DNA of 64,000 nucleotides from an uncultured Flavobacteriaceae bacterium (GTDB lineage: Bacteria; Bacteroidota; Bacteroidia; Flavobacteriales; Flavobacteriaceae), in assembly GCA_943788095.1 (NCBI GenBank), contig CALSOZ010000001.1, positions 186,001 to 250,000 on the forward strand. The letters run 5' to 3'. Numbering within the stretch: the first letter of the stretch is position 1; each line of letters begins with the position of its first letter. The translations under genes and the position numbers were made by a program. The notes below the pieces were generated by a model, which worked only from the letters and a program-made list of their open reading frames with translations, was not told the origin of the DNA and did not search any database. Shown piece by piece: positions 56,497 to 64,000 of this stretch.

Positions 56497-56856
56497 TTAA
56501 GGGCGATTTTCATTTAAAACAATTGTCACTTTTTCGACATCTCCCCCTAATGGCGGATTGATTTTTGAAACCGAAACGGTGGTGGCTGTTACAGTGGGAC
56601 ACTTTTCAAATATTTGGAGAATGATTCGTTTTGCAACTGCCTCCAGCAGCTTTGCGGGAACGCTCATTTCTTCAACGACTATTGCATTTAACGTGACATA
56701 GTCAACAGTGTCTTTTAAAGCGTCTGTTATAGACGATTTCTCTAAATCAGCATCTACACTTACATCTACCCTGTAGCCACTTCCAATCGTTGTTTCCTCG
56801 CTCAGACAACCATGATATGCATACACCCGAATGTTTTCAACCTTAATTACTCCCAT
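56497..56856 (-). CDS. folB: Dihydroneopterin aldolase
   Basis: 119 residues. 'RVYAYHGCLSEETTIG' is the FolB active-site opening (Glu22 region), and 'LLEAVAKRI' and 'VSKINPPLGGDVEKVTI' complete it. It converts dihydroneopterin to 6-hydroxymethyl-dihydropterin in folate synthesis. It is divergent from glnS, an arrangement I have seen in other Flavobacteria. Confidence 0.93.
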   Translation of the reverse strand: MGVIKVENIRVYAYHGCLSEETTIGSGYRVDVSVDADLEKSSITDALKDTVDYVTLNAIVVEEMSVPAKLLEAVAKRIILQIFEKCPTVTATTVSVSKINPPLGGDVEKVTIVLNENRP

Positions 56857-56924
56857 TTTATAGTTTTTATTTTGATAAAAATAATAATTATACCGAAGAT
56901 ATATCTATAAACTTTTTATTTGAT

Positions 56925-56932
56925 TAATTTTG
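56925..56932 (+). promoter_or_regulatory. -7 promoter box for glnS
   Basis: TAATTTTG matches TAnnTTTG, 31 bp before the glnS ATG; no clear -33 TTTG at normal spacing. Confidence 0.4.
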
Positions 56933-56963
56933 CTACGTATTTATTCAAGAAATACATAGCATT

Positions 56964-58997
56964 ATGTCAGATACTCACAAACCGCTCAACTTTTTAGAGC
57001 AAATAGTAGAAGAAGATTTAAAGAACGGCTTGCCGCAAGACAAACTGCGCTTTCGATTTCCACCAGAACCAAATGGTTACCTTCACATTGGTCATACAAA
57101 GGCGATTGGGATAAGTTTTGGATTGGGACAAACCTATAACGCACCCGTCAACTTGCGTTTTGATGACACAAACCCCACCAAGGAAGATCAGGAATATGTA
57201 GATGCCATCAAAGAAGATATCTCTTGGTTAGGGTATCAATGGGATAAGGAAGTATACTCCTCGGACTATTTTGAGCAATTACATACTTGGGCAATAGAAA
57301 TGATAAAAGAGGGTAAAGCGTATGTAGACTCACAATCTAGCGAAGCCATGGCCATTCAAAAAGGAACGCCAACGCAACCCGGAGTAGATGGGCCCTTTAG
57401 AAACCGATCTGTCGAAGAAAACTTAACACTTTTCAATCAAATGAAAAATGGCGAGTTTAAGGCTGGGACGCACGTTTTAAGAGCCAAAATAGACATGAAG
57501 CACGTTAATATGCTAATGCGCGACCCGTTAATGTATCGCATCTTACACGCGGAACATCAACGAACAGGCTCAAAGTGGTGTATATATCCAATGTATGATT
57601 GGACCCACGGCGAAAGTGATTATTTAGAACAAATTTCTCACTCCCTATGTTCGTTAGAGTTTAAGCCTCACAGAGATTTATACGATTGGTTTAAAACCAT
57701 CGTCTCTAATTATACAACGAAAGAAACCCTACCCTTAATTCCAAAACAACGCGAATTTGCACGTCTAAACTTAAGCTATACCATTATGAGTAAGCGAAAG
57801 TTATTAAAATTAGTGGAGGAGAAAATTGTGAACGGCTGGGACGACCCTCGAATGCCAACGATTTCTGGATTAAGACGTCGAGGTTACACTCCCACCTCAA
57901 TTCGTAAGTTTGTTGAGACCATTGGGGTTGCAAAGCGCGACAATATAATCGACGTCTCTCTTTTAGAGTTTTGTGTTCGGGAAGATCTTAACAAAAAAGC
58001 AGCTCGAATTATGGCTGTATTAGATCCCGTAAAGCTTGTGATTCTAAACTATCCAGAAGGAAAAGAGGAATGGCTTGAGGCAGAAAACAACCCAGAAGAC
58101 CATAGCATGGGAACGAGAACCGTTCCCTTTTCAAAACACCTTTACATAGAACGTGACGATTTTAAGGAAGAAGCCAACAGTAAGTATTTTAGACTCTCTC
58201 TCGGTAAAGAAGTACGACTTAAAAATGCGTTTATTATCAAAGCAGAAAGTGTTTTAAAAGATTCTAGTGGAAAAATTTTAGAAATTCACTGTCGTTATGA
58301 CCCAAAAAGTTTAAGCGGCAGCGGAACTCCCGAAAGCCTTCGAAAAGTTAAAGGAACCTTACATTGGGTTTCTCCAGCGCACGCTGTTGAGGCAGAAGTT
58401 AGAGAATACGACCGTTTGTTTGTTCATGAAGATCCAGACAATCAACCAGAAGAGTTTTTAACATTTGTAAATCCAAAATCATTAAACGTTCGAAAAGCAT
58501 TTATTGAGCCACACATAAAAAAGGCTAAGGTTGGAGAGTCATTTCAATTCCAGCGCATTGGTTATTTCAACCTAGATAAAGACACAAGTGATCACACCTT
58601 GGTGTTTAATAAGACCGTTGGATTGCGGGACACATGGGCAAAACAAGCGCCTAAACATACCGCTAACCAGTTCAAACCAAGTCCACCTCAACACTTTCAA
58701 AGAAAGCCGATTGACGTCATTAAACAACTCGGAAAAAAATACACAAATCTTCCAGAAGAGAAGCAACAAAAAGTTAAAAAGGAGATTCAATTACTCGCTA
58801 AAGAGGTTTCTTTTGAAGATTTAGAGCCGTTATTTAATACAGCTGCCAAAAAAGTAGGCACGCGCATCGCAACGGTCATTACCTTAAACGAATTATTAAA
58901 AAAAGGCTTAAAACGCAGCGAACAAATCGACTTGTTTGTAGCAACCGCCAAAGCCGACGATCATCCCTTATTAAAGGAGGAAGCGAAACGTCTTTAA
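56964..58997 (+). CDS. glnS: Glutaminyl-tRNA synthetase with C-terminal extension
   Basis: 677 residues. The class I HIGH motif is in 'PPEPNGYLHIGHTKAI' and the KMSKS equivalent in 'IMSKRKLLKLV'. The catalytic and anticodon-binding domains end near residue 560. A Lys-rich extension of about 110 residues follows ('VIKQLGKKYTNLPEEKQQKVK', then 'RIATVITLNELLKKGLKRSEQ'); E. coli GlnRS is about 554 residues. It might be a shortened YqeY/GatB-type helper, but I cannot confirm it. It charges tRNA-Gln. Confidence 0.95.
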   Translation: MSDTHKPLNFLEQIVEEDLKNGLPQDKLRFRFPPEPNGYLHIGHTKAIGISFGLGQTYNAPVNLRFDDTNPTKEDQEYVDAIKEDISWLGYQWDKEVYSSDYFEQLHTWAIEMIKEGKAYVDSQSSEAMAIQKGTPTQPGVDGPFRNRSVEENLTLFNQMKNGEFKAGTHVLRAKIDMKHVNMLMRDPLMYRILHAEHQRTGSKWCIYPMYDWTHGESDYLEQISHSLCSLEFKPHRDLYDWFKTIVSNYTTKETLPLIPKQREFARLNLSYTIMSKRKLLKLVEEKIVNGWDDPRMPTISGLRRRGYTPTSIRKFVETIGVAKRDNIIDVSLLEFCVREDLNKKAARIMAVLDPVKLVILNYPEGKEEWLEAENNPEDHSMGTRTVPFSKHLYIERDDFKEEANSKYFRLSLGKEVRLKNAFIIKAESVLKDSSGKILEIHCRYDPKSLSGSGTPESLRKVKGTLHWVSPAHAVEAEVREYDRLFVHEDPDNQPEEFLTFVNPKSLNVRKAFIEPHIKKAKVGESFQFQRIGYFNLDKDTSDHTLVFNKTVGLRDTWAKQAPKHTANQFKPSPPQHFQRKPIDVIKQLGKKYTNLPEEKQQKVKKEIQLLAKEVSFEDLEPLFNTAAKKVGTRIATVITLNELLKKGLKRSEQIDLFVATAKADDHPLLKEEAKRL

Positions 58998-58998
58998 A

Positions 58999-59923
58999 TT
59001 ATTTTTTTAATTTTTTAGGCGCGTTTTTCATCGCCTCCCCTATCTGATTACTCGCAGTAAAACTAGCCACCATGTCGTTTAACATGGTGCTACCTGCTTG
59101 CGGAGAATTTGGAAGTAAAATAAGATTACTATTTGTCTCTTGCCCTATTGATTGAAGAGTGTCGTAGTGTTGTGTTACCACAATTAATGCAGAGGCTTCT
59201 TGAGAGTTGATCCCCACCTTGTTTAGCACTTCAACAGATTCTTCCAGTCCACGAGCAATTTCACGACGCTGATCGGCAATACCTTGACCTTGTAAGCGTT
59301 TACTTTCTGCTTCTGCCTTTGCTTTTTCAACAATTAGAATACGCGCTGCGTCTCCTTCAAATTGTGCCGCAATTTTTTCACGTTCAGAGGCGTTAATTCG
59401 ATTCATCGCTTCCTTAACCTGAGCATCGGGGTCTATGTCTGTCACCAACGTTTTTATGATGTCATAACCATAATCCATCATGGCCTGGTTTAGCTCTGAT
59501 TTGACAGCAATGGCAATATCATCTTTTTTAACAAAAACATCATCGAGTTTCATTTTTGGAACCTCAGCCCTCACTACATCAAACACATATGAGGTGATCT
59601 GATCGTGCGGATAATCCAGCTTATAAAAGGCATCATAAACCTTCATTTTAATTACTTTGAACTGGACAGAAACTCTTAAGACGTACAAATACATCATCCA
59701 ACGTTTTGGTTTCAATTAACACATCTAGCTGTTGGATTTTTAAACTTAAACGACCCGAAATACGATCGACTAAAGGAATTTTTAAATGAAGGCCAGACTG
59801 ACGAATGCTTTGAAACTTTCCAAAACGCTCAATAATGGCGGCGGTTTGTTGTTTGACCGTAAAAAATGCGGCAAATAAAACAATCAATCCAAAAATGATA
59901 AAGGGCATTAAAATAAACGACAT
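58999..59923 (-). CDS. SPFH/stomatin-like membrane protein, one frameshift
   Basis: The upstream piece (59923 to about 59680) gives an N-terminal membrane helix ('MPFIIFGLIVLFAAFFTV') and 'QTAAIIERFGKFQSI', the start of a prohibitin/stomatin domain. The frame breaks near 59674-59680, where removing one base joins 'DVFVRLK' to 'VSVQFKVIKMKVYDAFYKL', and the rest reads through 'EREKIAAQFEGDAARILIVEKAKAEAESKRLQGQGIADQRR' (listed in order). Restored length is about 308 residues. SPFH proteins assemble into membrane rings that organise microdomains or control proteases. The gene end is 1 bp from convergent glnS. Confidence 0.88.
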
Positions 59924-60007
59924 AGTAGCAATATTTTAATTTGACTTAGATAGTTGTAATTTAGGATTTTATATTGAAAAACCGAAACGAACCATAAAAA
60001 AAACGCA

Positions 60008-60919
60008 TTATCGGCTTAATTCTAATGAAATTACTGAATTTTCTTTGAGTGCCGTTGGGTGTGTAAAAACAACAACCGTTCCGTTGAGGTCAGCTTCAAT
60101 CAAGTAAAATGAACCTTTATAAAAATTATATTTGACCACAGCTTTGAGTAAACTATTGTCCACTAAATTAATTTGATGCGCATAATAGTATTGACCATCA
60201 ATAAAACTGTATTCACTAAAAAAGGCAGCGACCAGCGGATGCTTTGGTTTTAAGTAGATATTACTTGGTTTATCTGTGACTAAAACCGTTCCGTTGTGAA
60301 TCACCATCATTTGATCGGCAAACGACAGCACATCATCTTTGTCATGACTCGCCAACACGCAGGCGATGTTATTCGTTTTTAAATACCTAAATAAATTACG
60401 CCTCAAAGATTGTTTTTTGAAGTTATCGATATGGCTAAAAGGTTCATCAAGAAGAATTACTTCAGGGCGTTTTGCAATCGCTCTCGCCAAGGCTACACGT
60501 TGCTTTTGCCCTCCACTTAAGAATTGTATTTTTGTATTTTCAAAGCCTTCTAATTCTACAACTTCAATAAGCTCTTTGATCCGTGCATTTTTTTCATCGG
60601 GATAAAAGTTTGAGAGATGATCTCCAATGTTTTCTGAAACACTCGTATAAGGCATCAAGTCAAACTCCTGAGCTACATATTTCATGAAATCATGGCCTAC
60701 AACAAGTTTGTTTTTGGGCCCTAAAATAGGTTGATTGTTCCAGGATATTGTTCCGTTGTCAACATCCATCTGTCCAAAAATTAGTTTTAGAAGAGTACTT
60801 TTTCCAGAACCACTTTCTCCAACAATTGCCAAACATTCGCCGCTGCTAACTTCGGCAGAAATGGCTTTTAATACGGCGCGTTCGTTGTAACTAAAAGAAA
60901 CATTTTTTATTGAAAGCAT
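60008..60919 (-). CDS. ABC transporter ATP-binding protein
   Basis: 303 residues. Walker A 'GESGSGKST' (34-42), signature 'LSGGQKQRVALARA' (134-147) and Walker B 'VILLDEPFSHID' (154-165) are intact, with the switch His in 'VLASHDKDD'. After about residue 215 there is an extra beta-rich segment of about 85 residues like the regulatory (TOBE-type) tails of import ATPases. No permease lies beside it, so the transporter partners are unknown. It is 8 bp after asd. Confidence 0.9.
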   Translation of the reverse strand: MLSIKNVSFSYNERAVLKAISAEVSSGECLAIVGESGSGKSTLLKLIFGQMDVDNGTISWNNQPILGPKNKLVVGHDFMKYVAQEFDLMPYTSVSENIGDHLSNFYPDEKNARIKELIEVVELEGFENTKIQFLSGGQKQRVALARAIAKRPEVILLDEPFSHIDNFKKQSLRRNLFRYLKTNNIACVLASHDKDDVLSFADQMMVIHNGTVLVTDKPSNIYLKPKHPLVAAFFSEYSFIDGQYYYAHQINLVDNSLLKAVVKYNFYKGSFYLIEADLNGTVVVFTHPTALKENSVISLELSR

Positions 60920-60927
60920 CTATTGGA

Positions 60928-61915
60928 CTACAAAACATTTTTAACCAAATATTCTGCAATTTGAATTGCATTGGTTGCGGCTCCTTTACGTAAGTTGTCA
61001 GAAACAATCCACATATTTAAAGTATTTGGTTGGGTTTCATCTCTTCGAATGCGACCTACAAAAACATCATCTTTTCCATGTGCATAAATTGGCATTGGGT
61101 AGGTGTTTGTGTCGGTGTTATCTTGGACAGTGACTCCATCAGACTGACTTAAAAGAGTACGGACATCATTGAGTTCAAAATCGTTTTCAAATTGGACATT
61201 TACAGATTCCGAATGGCCACCTGCAGTCGGAATTCTAACGGCAGTCGCAGTAATAGAAAATGAACGATCATTTAATATTTTTTGTGGCTCTCTCGCCAAT
61301 TTCATTTCTTCTTTCGTATACCCGTTTTCAAGGAATACATCACAATGTGGTAGGGCATTTCGGCCTATTGGGTAAGGGTAAGCCATTTCGCCTTTAACGC
61401 CTTTAATTTCGTTTTCTAATTGCTGAACTGCTTTGACACCCGTTCCAGAAACAGATTGGTAGGTAGAAATTACCACACGTTTCATTTTATATGTGTCATG
61501 TAATGGCGACAGCGCCATGACTAATTGAATTGTAGAGCAGTTTGGATTAGCGATAATTTTATCTTCAATAGTTAGTTCAGAAGCATTAATTTCCGGAACT
61601 ACTAGTTTTTTTGTGGGGTCCATTCGCCATGCAGAAGAATTGTCAATCACAATCGTTCCAGCCTCCGCAAATTTTGGCGCCCATTCTAGAGAAGTGTCAC
61701 CTCCGGCAGAAAAAATAGCAATATCTGCTTTCATTTCAACTGCTGTTGCTAAGCCAACGATGGTATAATCAACCCCTTTATACGTCTACTTTTTTACCCA
61801 CACTGCGCTCAGAAGCGACAGGAATAAGCTCTGTGACTGGAAATTGACGCTCTTCGAGTAATTTCAACATGACGGTTCCAACCATTCCGGTAGCACCTAC
61901 GACTGCTATTTTCAT
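60928..61915 (-). CDS. asd: Aspartate-semialdehyde dehydrogenase, one frameshift
   Basis: The ATG at 61915 begins 'MKIAVVGATGMVGTVMLKLLEER', the NADP-binding start (a nearby ATG at 61924 is also open). One extra G near 61786 breaks the frame after 'VGKKVD'; it resumes as 'YKGVDYTIVGLATAVEM', then 'FSAGGDTSLEWAP', the catalytic cysteine in 'IIANPNCSTIQL' and a conserved end at 60928. Restored length is about 329 residues, normal. It makes aspartate semialdehyde for lysine/diaminopimelate, threonine and methionine synthesis. It is essential in most bacteria. Confidence 0.93.
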
Positions 61916-61985
61916 TTTTTTCATCTTTAAATTAGGGCCTGTAAAATTAATAAATAAACTTAAAACAACTCCTCTAAAACTAAAA

Positions 61986-62011
61986 AAAGACGAACCACTC
62001 GGTTCGTCTTT
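61986..62011 (-). terminator. Rho-independent terminator of mscL
   Basis: AAAGACGAACC / GGTTCGTCTTT is a perfect 11-bp stem with a 4-nt loop, followed by a T-run on the minus strand, 20 bp past the mscL stop. Confidence 0.85.
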
Positions 62012-62031
62012 ACGAATCTCGTTAAAAAAGG

Positions 62032-62433
62032 CTATTTTTTTAGTAAATCTCTAATGTCTGATAATAGTTCGTTATCAGAAAGCCCAGCAGGCGTTGCCAC
62101 TTCAGCTTCTTCTTCCTTTTTGAATTTGTTAATTCCTTTTACAAGAAGGAACATAAAGAAAGCAACAATAATAAAATCAATCGTATGAGTTAAAAACTGA
62201 CCCCACAACAAGGCAGATTCTCCGTCTAAAACACCTTGAGCATTTAAACTACCCTCAGATAAAATGTATTTTAAATTTTTTAGATCCGCTTTAAAGACTA
62301 ATCCAACAAGCGGCGAAATAATTCCCCCTGTAAAACTAGTGACGACTTCTTTGAACGCCGCGCCCATTACAAATCCAACCGCAATATCGATGAGGCTGCC
62401 TTTCATGGCAAATTCTTTAAATTCTTTAAACAT
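62032..62433 (-). CDS. mscL: Large-conductance mechanosensitive channel
   Basis: 133 residues. 'EFKEFAMKGSLIDIAVGFVMGAAF' is the MscL N-terminal helix and pore-lining TM1, followed by a periplasmic loop and TM2 ('FIIVAFFMFLLVKGINKF') and a charged C-terminal bundle ending 'LLSDIRDLLKK'. It opens at high membrane tension to release solutes after osmotic downshift. It lies between alr and asd in transcription order with its own terminator. Confidence 0.96.
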   Translation of the reverse strand: MFKEFKEFAMKGSLIDIAVGFVMGAAFKEVVTSFTGGIISPLVGLVFKADLKNLKYILSEGSLNAQGVLDGESALLWGQFLTHTIDFIIVAFFMFLLVKGINKFKKEEEAEVATPAGLSDNELLSDIRDLLKK

Positions 62434-62495
62434 AATTAAGTAGGTTTTGAGTTAATAATGTTACCAAATTAATAAAAAAAAAGTAGTGAAACCCC

Positions 62496-63612
62496 TTATT
62501 TGTGTACAATTTTACGTTTTACGCGTTGGGAGATGCTTGTAATCAGTTCATAAGAAATTGTATTAGCTGCTGTGGCGGCTATTTCAGCGGAATGTTCTGC
62601 TCCAAATATCACAACTTCATCACCCTCTTCACAGTCAATATTGGTGACGTCTACCATAATCATATCCATGCATACATTCCCTACAATAGGGGCTTTTTTT
62701 CCGTGAATCATTACAAACCCAACGCCATTTCCAAAGTGACGCCCTATCCCGTCAGCATGACCAATAGGAAGTGTAGCAGTTTTCAATATCAGAGGTACTT
62801 TTAAAAGCGCGATTATACCCAACACTTGCCCCTTTTTTTATCTGATGAATTTGAGAAATAATAGATTTTAAGCTAGCGACAGGAATCAAATTTTTAGTTT
62901 CTTTTTCAGAGTTTCCAAACCCATACAAACCAATTCCACATCGTACCATATCAAAATGAGCTTCTGGATAATTTAGCACTCCCGATGTATTGCACAAGTG
63001 TCGAATAACAGGGTAACTTAGACCATCAATAAGGGTTTTGGAAAGGGATTCATAGCGCATCAATTTGATCTAAGGTAAATTCTTGTTCTTCAAAATCTTC
63101 ACTAGCTGCTAAATGTGAAAACACAGATTTTACTTTTAGGGACGATTGCTCCCTTTAAAGATTCCAGTACCAAATCAAGCTCTTCTGGTTCAAACCCCAA
63201 GCGATTCAAGCCGGTATTAAACTTTATATGAATTGGATAGTTGTTTTGATTTTGATTTTTTGCAATCCCCTCAAATTCCTGTAGATAGTTTTAAGCTGTA
63301 TATGCTTGGCTCCAAACAGTGTTCAATTGCTAAGCCTAGATTTTTAACTAAGGGGATGCAGCACCAAAATAGGTTTTGTGACCCCAGCTTTTCGAAGCGC
63401 AACACCTTCGGCGACATACGCAACGGCAAAATAATCAACCCCAAGTTGCTTGCAAATAATTTGCAACAACGTCTGCATCACTTCCGTATGCAAACGCTTT
63501 TACGACTGCCAAAAAAAGAGTCTCTGTATTTAATTTTGCTTTTAAATACCTCAAAGTTGTGTTTTAAAGCGGGGAGATTAATTTCTAAAGTTGTTTCGAA
63601 CACTTTAGGCAT
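62496..63612 (-). CDS. alr: Alanine racemase (several frameshifts)
   Basis: Starting at the ATG at 63612 ('[20 protein letters not shown]'), the protein reads on as '[15 protein letters not shown]' after dropping one A near 63535 (catalytic PLP-Lys in VVKAxAYG), then '[16 protein letters not shown]', '[14 protein letters not shown]', '[11 protein letters not shown]' and the C-terminal catalytic-Tyr region '[12 protein letters not shown]' and '[14 protein letters not shown]'. It needs at least four frame corrections (about 63535, 63360, 63130, 62800). It makes D-alanine for peptidoglycan. The ATG overlaps the tdk stop by 8 bp. Confidence 0.88.
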
Positions 63613-64000
63613 TGGAGCTGTTTTTGTTTGCATCGACTTCAATAGGATTTACGATCTCCATGTCTTGCAATTTATCTTTTGTGATGGCCTTATAATAGGC
63701 AGCTCGACTCAGCGGTTCATATTCGTCAACTTCTCCTAAAAGCACTAGGTTGTCGTTTTTAGATTTACGATGACTGTACTGTGCTAAGTTTCCTGTGTGT
63801 GTACACACGGCGTGCACTTTGGTAACGTATTCAGCGGTTGCCATCAGGTTGGGCATGGGCCCAAAAGGATTTCCTTTAAAATCCATGTCAAGTCCAGCGA
63901 CAATCACTCGAATGCCTTTATTGGCCAAGTCATTACAAACGTTAACAATTTCATCATCAAAAAACTGCGCTTCATCGATTCCAACGACTTCACATCCATC
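63605..64000 (-). CDS. tdk: Thymidine kinase (5' end cut by window edge)
   Basis: The C-terminal 131 residues are visible. '[16 protein letters not shown]' is the Walker B-like block of type II thymidine kinase, followed by '[19 protein letters not shown]' and '[14 protein letters not shown]', the lasso region that binds thymidine. The N-terminal P-loop lies beyond the window. It phosphorylates thymidine in the salvage pathway. The tdk-alr-mscL-asd order is typical of Flavobacteriaceae. Confidence 0.92.
   Translation of the reverse strand, partial: DGCEVVGIDEAQFFDDEIVNVCNDLANKGIRVIVAGLDMDFKGNPFGPMPNLMATAEYVTKVHAVCTHTGNLAQYSHRKSKNDNLVLLGEVDEYEPLSRAAYYKAITKDKLQDMEIVNPIEVDANKNSSNA

Noticed and set aside
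1-64000. CRISPR arrays, rRNA operons, riboswitches
   Set aside because: No regularly spaced repeats, no rRNA sequence and no riboswitch fold that I could recognise in any intergenic region.

Overview
The window looks like a chromosome segment of a marine-type Flavobacteriaceae (Bacteroidota). The evidence is low-GC DNA, family-typical genes (DUF4175, DUF4837, head-GIN, OmpH, GH3, double OmpA-like protein), gene orders common in that family (tatA/M23/GH3, tdk-alr-mscL-asd, lepA beside gltX), and several TAnnTTTG boxes matching the Bacteroidota -7 promoter element upstream of genes.

Region 1 (1-18.7 kb, all minus strand) is a surface-polysaccharide locus read from right to left. It starts with an M23 peptidase, a GH3-family adenylating enzyme, a DUF6909-type protein and a Wzz-like protein. 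These are followed by the complete dTDP-L-rhamnose set rfbB-rfbA-rfbC-rfbD. Next comes an unusual trio: an HMG-lyase-type aldolase fused to a DUF115-like domain, a CMP-sugar cytidylyltransferase and a HAD phosphatase. The more AT-rich far end holds an orphan lipoprotein, a Wzx flippase, a sialyltransferase-like glycosyltransferase, a GT2 enzyme, two Wzy/WaaL-like membrane proteins and a DUF1972 rhamnosyltransferase-like enzyme. The trio plus the sialyltransferase-like enzyme suggests that a CMP-activated keto-sugar acid is made and transferred although no NeuB homologue is present. This is the most interesting system in the window.

Region 2 (18.8-31.4 kb) is core housekeeping: tatA, a DUF4837 lipoprotein, a LysM lytic transglycosylase, pgk, holB, ompH, a methyltransferase, mnmG, ybeY and a DUF4175 protein. 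Two palindromic ParB-type parS sites flank mnmG.

Region 3 (31.4-35.8 kb) is a small accessory island between the DUF4175 gene and gltX. It carries a small orphan ORF, a DUF262 gene and an Eco57I-like restriction-modification gene, all riddled with frameshifts.

Region 4 (35.8-64 kb) is again mostly core: gltX, lepA, a Usp/SulP pair, MBL hydrolase, S8 and M1 peptidases, rnpA, S41 protease, OmpA, GNAT, CDF, rpiB, rnr, GIN protein, LysE, tRNA-Cys, lipid kinase, folB, glnS, SPFH protein, ABC ATPase, asd, mscL, alr and a partial tdk. The AT-rich 544-bp gap between divergent rpiB and rnr carries a perfect DnaA box and, given the parS sites nearby, is a candidate origin region. From about 31.28 kb onward at least nine normally intact genes carry single-base indels, including essential gltX and asd. 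I see none in the first 31 kb. I read these mostly as sequence errors rather than true pseudogenes, and merged such genes across the shifts.
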